64,000 bases of DNA from Sipunculus nudus (Eukaryota > Annelida > Sipuncula > Golfingiida > Sipunculidae). Below, piece after piece: positions 12,677 to 22,789 of the stretch. Positions within the stretch are counted from its first letter, which is position 1; each line of letters begins with the position of its first letter. The notes under the pieces were generated by a model. That model saw only the letters and a program-made list of their open reading frames with translations, was not told the origin of the DNA and searched no databases. The stretch covers positions 31,789,339 to 31,853,338 of the forward strand of contig CM049316.1 of NCBI GenBank assembly GCA_026874595.1, in the 5' to 3' direction. A program made the translations under genes and the position numbers.

Positions 12677-15600
12677 ATGGTGCCAAAAAGCAATTATGAA
12701 GGCATAATCCCTTTGCTTAGACTTTGCTTATGCTTTGCTTATTCTTTGCTTACGGCAAAATCACAACGGAAATGGAGCATTTTCCTAAAAATAAACACTG
12801 ATATGACCCATAGGGAGATTGACGGGTCCTCTGGCTGCACAGCGTTCTCGGTTAGTGAACATTTATATCAAAAGTAAGGGCAATATCGTTCAATCAAAAC
12901 CAGAAATGTATATTTCAGCTATTTTTATAAAAGTCATTTATTGATTCCTGGGACCTATTTTCTAATTTTAAAAGAATTTACTTAGTGTTTCACCATTTCT
13001 GACGTTATTAGAGCCCCGCAAGGTCTAAAAATACATTATTGTCTTCAGAAAATGGTGCCAAAAAGCAATTATGAAGGCATAATCCCTTTGCTTAGACTTT
13101 TCTTATGCCTTGCTTATTCTTTGCTTACGGCAAAATCACAACAGAAATGCAGCATTTTCCTAAAAATACACACTGATATGACCCATAGGGAGACAGACGG
13201 GTTCCCTGGCTACACAGCAGTCCCGGTTAGTGAACATTAATATCAAAAATAAGGGCAATATCGTTCAATCAAAACCGCAAATGTATAGTTCAGCTATTTT
13301 TATAAAAGTCATTTATTGGTTTCTTGGACCCATTTTCCAATTTTAACACAATTTACCTACAGTGTTTTAACATTTCTGACATTATTAGACCCCCGTAAAG
13401 TCCAAAAATACATTATTTCTTCAGAAAATGGTGCCAAAAAGCAATTATGAAGGCATAATCCCTTTGCTTACCCTTTGCTTATGCTTTGCTTATTCTTTGC
13501 TTATGGCAAAATCACAACAGAAATGCAGCAATTCCCTAAAAATACACACTAATATGACCCATAGGGAGACAGACGGGTCCCCTGGCTACACAGCAGTCCC
13601 GGTTAGTGAACATTAATATCAAAAATAAGGGCAATATCGTTCAATCAAAACCGCAAATGTATATTTCAGCTATTTTTATAAAAGTCATTTATTGATTTCT
13701 TGGACCCATTTTTCAATTTTAACACAATTTACCTACAGTGTTTTACTATTTCTGACATTATTAGACCCCCGCGAAGTCTAAAAATACATTATTGTCTTTA
13801 GAAAATGGTGCCAAAAAGCAATTATGAATGCATAATCCGTTTTCTTACCCTTTGCTTATGCTTTGCTTATTCTTTGCTTACGGCAAAATCACAACGGAAA
13901 TGGAGCATTTTCCTAAAAATACACAATAATATGACACATAAGGAGACAGACGGGTCCCCTGGCTACACAGCAGTCCCGGTTAGTGAACATTAATATCAAA
14001 AATGAGGGCAATATCGTTCAATCAAAACCGCAAATGTATATTTCAGCTATTTTTATAAAAGTCATTTATTGATTCCTGGGACCTATTATCTAATTTTAAA
14101 AGAATTTACCTACAGTGTTTCACCATTTCTGACGTTATTAGAGCCCCGCAAAGTCTAAAAATACATTATTGTCTTCAGAAAATGGTGCCAAAAGGCAATT
14201 ATGAAGGCATAATCCCTTTGCTTACACTTTGCTTATGCTTTGCCTATTCTTTGCTTACGGCAAAATCACAACGGAAATGGAGCATTTTCCTAAAAATAAA
14301 CACTGATATGACCCATAGGGAGATTGACGGGTCCTCTGGCTGCAGAGCGTTCTCGGTTAGTGAACATTAATATCAAAAAGGAGGGCAATATCGTTCAATC
14401 AAAACCAGAAATGTATATTTCAGCTATTTTTATAAAAGTCATTTATTGATTCCTGGGACCTATTTTCTAATTTTAAAAGAATTTACCTACAATGTTTCAC
14501 CATTTCTGACGTTATTAGAGCCCCGCAAAGTCTAAAAATACATTATTGTCTTCAGAAAATGGTGCCAAAAAGCAATTATGAAGGCATAATCCCTTTGCTT
14601 AGACTTTGCTTATGCTTTGCTTATTCTTTGCTTACGGCAAAATCACAACAGAAATGCAGCATTTTTCTAAAAATACACACTGATATGACCCATAGGGAGA
14701 CAGACGGGTTCCCTGGCTACACAGCAGTCCCGGTTAGTGAACATTAATATCAAAAATAAGGGCAATATCGTTTAATCAAAACCGCAAATGTATATTTCAG
14801 CTATTTTTATAAAAGTCATTTATTGGTTTCTTGGACCCATTTTCCAATTTTAACACAATTTACCTACAGTGTTTTACCATTTCTGACATTATTAGACCCC
14901 CGTAAAGTCCAAAAATACATTATTTCTTCAGAAAATGGTGCCAAAAAGCAATTATGAAGGCATAATCCCTTTGCTTACCATTTGCTTATGCTTTGCTTAT
15001 TCTTTGCTTATGGCAAAATCACAACAGAAATGCAGCAATTCCCTAAAAATACACACTAATATGACCCATAGGAAGACAGACGGGTCCCCTGGCTACACAG
15101 CAGTCCCGGTTAGTGAACATTAATATCAAAAATAAGGGCAATATCGTTCAATCAAAACCGCAAATGTATATTTCAGCTATTTTTATAAAAGTCATTTATT
15201 GATTTCTTGGACCCATTTTTCAATTTTAACACAATTTACCTACAGTGTTTTACTATTTCTGACATTATTAGACCACCGCTAAGTCTAAAAATACATTAAT
15301 GTCTTCAGAAAATGGTGTCAAAAAGCAATTATGAAGGCATAATCCCTTTGCTTACACTTTGCTTATGCTTTGCTTATTCTTTGCTTACGGCAAAATCACA
15401 ACGGAAATGGAGCATTTTCCTAAAAATAAACACTGATATGACCCATAGGGAGATAGACGGGTCCTCTGGCTGCAGAGCGTTCCCGGTTAGTGAACATTAA
15501 TATCAAAAGTATGGGCAATATCGTTCAATCAAAACCAGAAATGTATATTTCAGCTATTTTTATAAAAGTCATTTATTGATTTCTTGGACCCATTTTTCAA

Positions 15601-17732
15601 TTTTAACACAATTTACCTACAGTGTTTTACTATTTCTGACATTATTAGACCCCCGCGAAGTCTAAAAATACATTATTGTCTTCAGAAAATGGTGCCAAAA
15701 AGCAATTATGAAGGCATAATCCCTTTGCTTACACTTTGCTTATGCTTTGCTTATTCTTTGCTTACGGCAAAATCACAGCAGAAATGCAGCATTTTCCTAA
15801 AAGTACACACTGATATGACCCATAGGGAGACAGACGGGTTCCCTGGCTACACAGCTGTCCCGGTTAGTGAACATTAATATCAAAAATAAGGGCAATATCG
15901 TTCAATCAAAACCGCAAATGTATATTTCAGCTATTTTTATGAAAGTCATTTATTGGTTTCTTGGACCCATTTTCCAATTTTAACACAATTTACCTACAGT
16001 GTTTTACCATTTCTGACATTATTAGACCCCCGTAAAGTCCAAAAATACATTATTTCTTCAGAAAATGGTACCAAAAAGCAATTATGAAGGCATAATCCCT
16101 TTGCTTACCCTTTGCTTATGCTTTGCTTATTCTTTGCTTATGGCAAAATCACAACAGAAATGCAGCATTTTCCTAAAAATAAACACTGATATGACCCATA
16201 GGAAGATAGACGGGTACTCTAACTGCACGGCAGTCCCGGTTAGTGAACATTAATATCAATCCCTTTGCTTACCATTTGCTTATGCTGTGCTTATTCTTTG
16301 CTTATGGCAAAATCACAACAGAAATGCAGCATTTTCCTAAAAATACACACTAATATAACCCATAGGGAGACAGACGGGTCCCCTGGCTACACAGCAGTCC
16401 CGGTTAGGGAACAATAATATCAAAAATAAGGGCAATATCGTTCAATCAAAACCGCAAATGTATATTTCAGCTATTTTTATAAAAGTCATTTATTGATTTC
16501 TTGGACCCATTTTTCAATTTTAAAAGAATTTACCTACAGTGTTTTACTATTTCTGACATTATTAGACCCCCGCGAAGTCTAAAAATACATTATTGTCTTT
16601 AGAAAATGGTGCCAAAAAGCAATTATGAAGGCATAATCCCTTTGCTTAGACTTTGCTTATGTTTTGCTTATTCTTTGCTTACGGCAAAATCACAACAGAA
16701 ATGCAGCGTTTTCCTAAAAATACACACTGATATGACCCATAGGGAGACAGACGGGTTCCCTGGCTACACAGCAGTCCCGGTTAGTGAACATTAATATCAA
16801 AAATAAGGGAATATCGTTCAATCAAAACCGCAAATGTATATTTCAGCTATTTTTATAAAAGTCATTTATTGGTTTCTTGGACCCATTTTCCAATTTTAAC
16901 ACAATTTCCCTACAGTGTTTTACTATTTATGACATTATTAAACCCCTGTAAAGTCCAAAAATACATTATTTCTTCAGAAAATGGTGTCAAAAAGCAATTA
17001 TGAAGGCATAATCCCTTTGCTTACACTTTGCTTATGCTCTGCTTATTCTTTGCTTACGGCAAAATCACAACAGAAATGCAGCATTTTCCTAAAAATAAAC
17101 ACTGATATGACAGATAGGGAGACAGACGGGTTCCCTGGCTACACAGCAGTCCCGGTAAGTGAACATTAATATCAAAAGTAAGGGCAATATCCTTCAATCA
17201 AAACCACAAATGTTTAATTCTGCTTCTTTAAAAAAGTCATTAATTGATTACTGGGACCCATTTTCTAATTTTAACAGAATTTAAATACAGTGTTTCACCA
17301 TTTCTGGCATTATTAGACCCCCGCGAAGTTTAAAAATACAATATTTCTTTATAAAATGGTGCCAAAAAGCAATTATTAAGGCATATTCCCTTTGCTTACC
17401 CTTTGCTTATGCTTTGCTTATTCTTTGCTTACGGCAAAATCACAACGGAAATGGAGCATTTTCCTAAAAATAAACACTGATATGACCCATAGGGAGATAG
17501 ACGGGGACTCTGACTGCACAGCATTCCCGGTTAGTGAACATTAATATCAAAAGTAAGGGCAATATCGTTCAATCAAAACCAGAAATGTATAATTCTGCTT
17601 CTTGAAAAAAAATCATTTATTTATTCCTGGGACCCATTTTCTAATTTTCACAGAATTTACCTACAGTGTTTCACCATTTCTGACGTTATTAGAGCCCCGC
17701 AAAGTCTAAAAATACATTATTGTCTTCAGAAA
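12677..17732 (+). repeat. Alpha-subtype HOR, complete, 5,056 bp
   Basis: Anchors are 12677, 13052, 13428, 13805, 14182, 14559, 14935, 15312, 15689, 16065, 16606, 16981 and 17356. It has the full 13 monomers plus residual. It is closer to 1-4823, at offset 12,532, than to the adjacent beta units: it keeps TTGTTTTCAG before m1, the ACTTAGTG deletion before m2, GCTTATGG rather than GCTAATGG in m3, and CTTACGGC rather than CTTACAGC in m8. Confidence 0.92.
16260..16605 (+). repeat. Residual monomer, copy 4
   Basis: Same junction; has CACTAATATAACCC like copies 1 and 5-9. Confidence 0.92.
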
Positions 17733-18108
17733 ATGGTGCCAAAAAGCAATTATGAAGGCATAATCCCTTTGCTTAGACTTTGCTTATGCTTTGCTTATTC
17801 TTTGCTTACGGCAAAATCACAACGGAAATGGAGCATTTTCCTAAAAATAAACACTGATATGACCCATAGGGAGATTGACGGGTCCTCTGGCTGCACAGCG
17901 TTCTCGGTTAGTGAACATTTATATCAAAAGTAAGGGCAATATCGTTCAATCAAAACCAGAAATGTATATTTCAGCTATTTTTATAAAAGTCATTTATTGA
18001 TTCCTGGGACCTATTTTCTAATTTTAAAAGAATTTACTTACAGTGTTTCACCATTTCTGACGTTATTAGAGCCTGCAAGGTCTAAAAATACATTATTGTC
18101 TTCAGAAA
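17733..18108 (+). repeat. Monomer m1 (W body, class A flank)
   Basis: 376 bp. The body carries CTTAGAC in the first 11-bp subrepeat, CAACGGAAATGGAGC (W type) and a CACAGCGTTCTCGG tail. ACATTTATATC replaces ACATTAATATC, so the open frame runs four codons longer than in other monomers. It is preceded by the flank with an A8 run (CTTGAAAAAAAATC) and GAGCCCCGCAAAG. Confidence 0.9.
17768..17811 (+). repeat. Four 11-bp subrepeats (TTTGCTTANNN), exemplar in m1
   Basis: Four consecutive 11-mers: TTTGCTTAGAC, TTTGCTTATGC, TTTGCTTATTC, TTTGCTTACGG. They lie 35-78 bases after the anchor. The cluster is present in every monomer with small variations, for example CTTACCC, CTTACAC, CTTACCA or CTTAGAC in the first copy, and TTTTCTTA replacing TTTGCTTA in m2 and m4. 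Confidence 0.9.
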
Positions 18109-18484
18109 ATGGTGCCAAAAAGCAATTATGAAGGCATAATCCCTTTGCTTAGACTTTTCTTATGCCTTGCTTATTCTTTGCTTACGGCAAAATCACAACA
18201 GAAATGCAGCATTTTCCTAAAAATACACACTGATATGACCCATAGGGAGACAGACGGGTTCCCTGGCTACACAGCAGTCCCGGTTAGTGAACATTAATAT
18301 CAAAAATAAGGGCAATATCTTTCAATCAAAACCGCAAATGTATAGTTCAGCTATTTTTATAAAAGTCATTTATTGGTTTCTTGGACCCATTTTCCAATTT
18401 TAACACAATTTACCTACAGTGTTTTAACATTTCTGACATTATTAGACCCCCGTAAAGTCCAAAAATACATTATTTCTTCAGAAA
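18109..18484 (+). repeat. Monomer m2 (Q body)
   Basis: 376 bp. Diagnostic words: CTTTTCTTATGCCTTGC in the subrepeat cluster, CAACAGAAATGCAGC (Q type) and GGGTTCCCTGGCTACAC. The upstream flank has GAGCCTGCAAGG. Downstream are ATATCTTTCAATC (beta only) and GTATAGTTCAGC. Confidence 0.9.
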
Positions 18485-18861
18485 ATGGTGCCAAAAAGCA
18501 ATTATGAAGGCATAATCCCTTTGCTTACCCTTTGCTTATGCTTTGCTTATTCTTTGCTAATGGCAAAATCACAACAGAAATGCAGCAATTCCCTAAAAAT
18601 ACACACTAATATGACCCATAGGGAGACAGACGGGTCCCCTGGCTACACAGCAGTCCCGGTTAGTGAACATTAATATCAAAAATAAGGGCAATATCGTTCA
18701 ATCAAAACCGCAAATGTATATTTCAGCTATTTTTATAAAAGTCATTTATTGATTTCTTGGACCCATTTTTCAATTTTAACACAATTTACCTACAGTGTTT
18801 TACTATTTCTGACATTATTAGACCCCCGCGAAGTCTAAAAATACATTATTGTCTTCAGAAA
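18485..18861 (+). repeat. Monomer m3 (N body, class B flank upstream)
   Basis: 377 bp. Diagnostic words: GCTAATGGCAAAATC (beta variant), CAGCAATTCCCTAAAA (N type) and CACACTAATATGACCC. The upstream flank is class B with TTAACATTTCTGAC and CCCCCGTAAAGTCC. It is the closest relative of m7. Confidence 0.9.
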
Positions 18862-19238
18862 ATGGTGCCAAAAAGCAATTATGAAGGCATAATCCGTTTT
18901 CTTACCCTTTGCTTATGCTTTGCTTATTCTTTGCTTACGGCAAAATCACAACGGAAATGGAGCATTTTCCTAAAAATACACACTAATATGACACATAAGG
19001 AGACAGACGGGTCCCCTGGCTACACAGCAGTCCCGGTTAGTGAACATTAATATCAAAAATGAGGGCAATATCGTTCAATCAAAACCGCAAATGTATATTT
19101 CAGCTATTTTTATAAAAGTCATTTATTGATTCCTGGGACCTATTATCTAATTTTAAAAGAATTTACCTACAGTGTTTCACCATTTCTGACGTTATTAGAG
19201 CCCCGCAAAGTCTAAAAATACATTATTGTCTTCAGAAA
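18862..19238 (+). repeat. Monomer m4 (W/N hybrid body)
   Basis: 377 bp. CCGTTTTCTTACCC replaces the first TTTGCTTA subrepeat. The body starts as W type (CAACGGAAATGGAGC) and ends as N type (CACACTAATATGACACATAAGGAG, then GGGTCCCCTGG). It is followed by AAAATGAGGGC. The upstream flank is class B with CCCCCGCGAAGTC. Confidence 0.9.
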
Positions 19239-19615
19239 ATGGTGCCAAAAGGCAATTATGAAGGCATAATCCCTTTGCTTACACTTTGCTTATGCTTTGC
19301 CTATTCTTTGCTTACGGCAAAATCACAACGGAAATGGAGCATTTTCCTAAAAATAAACACTGATATGACCCATAGGGAGATTGACGGGTCCTCTGGCTGC
19401 ACAGCGTTCTCGGTTAGTGAACATTAATATCAAAAAGGAGGGCAATATCGTTCAATCAAAACCAGAAATGTATATTTCAGCTATTTTTATAAAAGTCATT
19501 TATTGATTCCTGGGACCTATTTTCTAATTTTAAAAGAATTTACCTACAATGTTTCACCATTTCTGACGTTATTAGAGCCCCGCAAAGTCTAAAAATACAT
19601 TATTGTCTTCAGAAA
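19239..19615 (+). repeat. Monomer m5 (W body, class A flank)
   Basis: 377 bp. Diagnostic words: CCAAAAGGCAATT near the anchor, TGCCTATTC in the subrepeat cluster, a W-type middle and a CACAGCGTTCTCGG tail. AAAAAGGAGGGC follows. The upstream flank reads CCTGGGACCTATTATC. Relative of m1, one four-monomer cycle downstream. Confidence 0.9.
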
Positions 19616-19991
19616 ATGGTGCCAAAAAGCAATTATGAAGGCATAATCCCTTTGCTTAGACTTTGCTTATGCTTTGCTTATTCTTTGCTTACGGCAAAAT
19701 CACAACAGAAATGCAGCATTTTTCTAAAAATACACACTGATATGACCCATAGGGAGACAGACGGGTTCCCTGGCTACACAGCAGTCCCGGTTAGTGAACA
19801 TTAATATCAAAAATAAGGGCAATATCGTTTAATCAAAACCGCAAATGTATATTTCAGCTATTTTTATAAAAGTCATTTATTGGTTTCTTGGACCCATTTT
19901 CCAATTTTAACACAATTTACCTACAGTGTTTTACCATTTCTGACATTATTAGACCCCCGTAAAGTCCAAAAATACATTATTTCTTCAGAAA
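19616..19991 (+). repeat. Monomer m6 (Q body, class A flank)
   Basis: 376 bp. CTTAGAC in the first subrepeat, Q-type middle, GCATTTTTCTAAAA, FPGY-type tail (GGGTTCCCTGG), then ATATCGTTTAATC. Upstream ACCTACAATGTTTC. Relative of m2. Confidence 0.9.
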
Positions 19992-20368
19992 ATGGTGCCA
20001 AAAAGCAATTATGAAGGCATAATCCCTTTGCTTACCATTTGCTTATGCTTTGCTTATTCTTTGCTTATGGCAAAATCACAACAGAAATGCAGCAATTCCC
20101 TAAAAATACACACTAATATGACCCATAGGAAGACAGACGGGTCCCCTGGCTACACAGCAGTCCCGGTTAGTGAACATTAATATCAAAAATAAGGGCAATA
20201 TCGTTCAATCAAAACCGCAAATGTATATTTCAGCTATTTTTATAAAAGTCATTTATTGATTTCTTGGACCCATTTTTCAATTTTAACACAATTTACCTAC
20301 AGTGTTTTACTATTTCTGACATTATTAGACCACCGCTAAGTCTAAAAATACATTAATGTCTTCAGAAA
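19992..20368 (+). repeat. Monomer m7 (N body, class B flank)
   Basis: 377 bp. CTTACCATTTGC in the subrepeat cluster, GCTTATGGC, CAATTCCCTAAAA, and CATAGGAAGACAGACGG in place of AGGGAGACAG. The upstream flank has CCCCCGTAAAGTCC and TTATTTCTTCAG. Relative of m3. Confidence 0.9.
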
Positions 20369-20745
20369 ATGGTGTCAAAAAGCAATTATGAAGGCATAAT
20401 CCCTTTGCTTACACTTTGCTTATGCTTTGCTTATTCTTTGCTTACAGCAAAATCACAACGGAAATGGAGCATTTTCCTAAAAATAAACACTGATATGACC
20501 CATAGGGAGATAGACGGGTCCTCTGGCTGCAGAGCGTTCCCGGTTAGTGAACATTAATATCAAAAGTATGGGCAATATCGTTCAATCAAAACCAGAAATG
20601 TATATTTCAGCTATTTTTATAAAAGTCATTTATTGATTTCTTGGACCCATTTTTCAATTTTAACACAATTTACCTACAGTGTTTTACTATTTCTGACATT
20701 ATTAGACCCCCGCGAAGTCTAAAAATACATTATTGTCTTCAGAAA
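20369..20745 (+). repeat. Monomer m8 (W body, class B flank)
   Basis: 377 bp. Starts ATGGTGTCAAAAAG; CTTACAGC (beta) for CTTACGGC; W-type middle; GCTGCAGAGCGTTCCCGG tail; AAAAGTATGGGC follows. Upstream GACCACCGCTAAGTC and ACATTAATGTC. It shares its upstream flank with m4 apart from these changes. Confidence 0.9.
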
Positions 20746-21121
20746 ATGGTGCCAAAAAGCAATTATGAAGGCATAATCCCTTTGCTTACACTTTGCTTAT
20801 GCTTTGCTTATTCTTTGCTTACGGCAAAATCACAGCAGAAATGCAGCATTTTCCTAAAAGTACACACTGATATGACCCATAGGGAGACAGACGGGTTCCC
20901 TGGCTACACAGCTGTCCCGGTTAGTGAACATTAATATCAAAAATAAGGGCAATATCGTTCAATCAAAACCGCAAATGTATATTTCAGCTATTTTTATGAA
21001 AGTCATTTATTGGTTTCTTGGACCCATTTTCCAATTTTAACACAATTTACCTACAGTGTTTTACCATTTCTGACATTATTAGACCCCCGTAAAGTCCAAA
21101 AATACATTATTTCTTCAGAAA
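20746..21121 (+). repeat. Monomer m9 (Q body, class B flank)
   Basis: 376 bp. TCACAGCAGAAATGC, CCTAAAAGTACACAC and ACAGCTGTCCCGG are private words. TTTTTATGAAAGTC follows in the downstream flank. Confidence 0.9.
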
Positions 21122-21316
21122 ATGGTACCAAAAAGCAATTATGAAGGCATAATCCCTTTGCTTACCCTTTGCTTATGCTTTGCTTATTCTTTGCTTATGG
21201 CAAAATCACAACAGAAATGCAGCATTTTCCTAAAAATAAACACTGATATGACCCATAGGAAGATAGACGGGTACTCTAACTGCACGGCAGTCCCGGTTAG
21301 TGAACATTAATATCAA
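21122..21316 (+). repeat. Monomer m10 (Q/W hybrid, flank deleted)
   Basis: Starts ATGGTACCAAAAAG. Front is Q/N type (GCTTATGGC, CAACAGAAATGC) and the rear is W-like (AATAAACACTGATATG, then GGGTACTCTAACTGCACGG). Its downstream flank is missing: ATATCAA runs straight into TCCCTTTGC of the next copy. Confidence 0.9.
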
Positions 21317-21662
21317 TCCCTTTGCTTACCATTTGCTTATGCTGTGCTTATTCTTTGCTTATGGCAAAATCACAACAGAAATGCAGCATTTTCCTAAAAA
21401 TACACACTAATATAACCCATAGGGAGACAGACGGGTCCCCTGGCTACACAGCAGTCCCGGTTAGGGAACAATAATATCAAAAATAAGGGCAATATCGTTC
21501 AATCAAAACCGCAAATGTATATTTCAGCTATTTTTATAAAAGTCATTTATTGATTTCTTGGACCCATTTTTCAATTTTAAAAGAATTTACCTACAGTGTT
21601 TTACTATTTCTGACATTATTAGACCCCCGCGAAGTCTAAAAATACATTATTGTCTTTAGAAA
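21317..21662 (+). repeat. Residual monomer, copy 5 (reference HOR)
   Basis: Same junction. Together with the m10 remnant it makes the 541-bp anchor spacing between m10 and m11. Confidence 0.92.
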
Positions 21663-22037
21663 ATGGTGCCAAAAAGCAATTATGAAGGCATAATCCCTTT
21701 GCTTAGACTTTGCTTATGTTTTGCTTATTCTTTGCTTACGGCAAAATCACAACAGAAATGCAGCGTTTTCCTAAAAATACACACTGATATGACCCATAGG
21801 GAGACAGACGGGTTCCCTGGCTACACAGCAGTCCCGGTTAGTGAACATTAATATCAAAAATAAGGGAATATCGTTCAATCAAAACCGCAAATGTATATTT
21901 CAGCTATTTTTATAAAAGTCATTTATTGGTTTCTTGGACCCATTTTCCAATTTTAACACAATTTCCCTACAGTGTTTTACTATTTATGACATTATTAAAC
22001 CCCTGTAAAGTCCAAAAATACATTATTTCTTCAGAAA
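21663..22037 (+). repeat. Monomer m11 (Q body)
   Basis: 375 bp. CTTAGAC first subrepeat, TTATGTTTTGC, GCAGCGTTTTCC, and AATAAGGGAATATCG downstream (one C lost, which accounts for the 375 bp). Confidence 0.9.
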
Positions 22038-22412
22038 ATGGTGTCAAAAAGCAATTATGAAGGCATAATCCCTTTGCTTACACTTTGCTTATGCTCTGCT
22101 TATTCTTTGCTTACGGCAAAATCACAACAGAAATGCAGCATTTTCCTAAAAATAAACACTGATATGACAGATAGGGAGACAGACGGGTTCCCTGGCTACA
22201 CAGCAGTCCCGGTAAGTGAACATTAATATCAAAAGTAAGGGCAATATCCTTCAATCAAAACCACAAATGTTTAATTCTGCTTCTTTAAAAAAGTCATTAA
22301 TTGATTACTGGGACCCATTTTCTAATTTTAACAGAATTTAAATACAGTGTTTCACCATTTCTGGCATTATTAGACCCCCGCGAAGTTTAAAAATACAATA
22401 TTTCTTTATAAA
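22038..22412 (+). repeat. Monomer m12 (Q body, GTAAGT tail)
   Basis: 375 bp. ATGGTGTCAAAAAG, TATGCTCTGC, GATATGACAGATAGGG, and CCCGGTAAGTGAAC where most monomers have CCCGGTTAGTGAAC. Upstream ATTTATGAC and ATTAAACCCCTGTAAAG. It is followed by the class C flank (TTTAATTCTGCTTC, TTAAAAAAGTCATTAATTG). Confidence 0.9.
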
Positions 22413-22789
22413 ATGGTGCCAAAAAGCAATTATTAAGGCATATTCCCTTTGCTTACCCTTTGCTTATGCTTTGCTTATTCTTTGCTTACGGCAAAATCAC
22501 AACGGAAATGGAGCATTTTCCTAAAAATAAACACTGATATGACCCATAGGGAGATAGACGGGGACTCTGACTGCACAGCATTCCCGGTTAGTGAACATTA
22601 ATATCAAAAGTAAGGGCAATATCGTTCAATCAAAACCAGAAATGTATAATTCTGCTTCTTGAAAAAAAATCATTTATTTATTCCTGGGACCCATTTTCTA
22701 ATTTTCACAGAATTTACCTACAGTGTTTCACCATTTCTGACGTTATTAGAGCCCCGCAAAGTCTAAAAATACATTATTGTCTTCAGAAA
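22413..22789 (+). repeat. Monomer m13 (W body, class C flank, frame closed)
   Basis: 377 bp. CAATTATTAAGGCATATTCC puts a TAA eight codons after the anchor, where other monomers read TATGAAGG. W-type middle with GGGGACTCTGACTGCAC tail. Upstream TCTGGCATTATTAG, GAAGTTTAAAAATACAATA and TTCTTTATAAAATGG. The same closed frame occurs in m13 at 8374, 12300, 17356, 27470, 32527, 42475, 47532 and 57848. Confidence 0.9.

Larger units (their letters stand above)
17733..22789 (+). repeat. Beta-subtype HOR copy 1, 5,057 bp (reference unit)
   Basis: Used here as the reference HOR. It holds thirteen monomers (m1-m13, listed separately) plus the residual monomer after m10. Spacings are 376, 376, 377, 377, 377, 376, 377, 377, 376, 541, 375, 375 and 377, summing to 5,057. 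Beta-specific variants are ATATCTTTCAATC after m2, GCTAATGGC in m3, CTTACAGC in m8, and GAAGTTTAAAAATACAATA before m13. Confidence 0.95.

Noticed and set aside
17733-18108. Monomer as a fusion of two related ~188-bp halves
   Set aside because: The only obvious internal similarity (CTAAAAATACA twice, about 135 bp apart) is short and not at half-length spacing.
22190-22225. CENP-B-box-like sequence around CCCGG(T/A)AGTGAAC
   Set aside because: Against the 9 essential positions of the known box only about 6 match at the correct spacing, on the minus strand; the TTCG half is absent. The GACGGG word in the body does no better.
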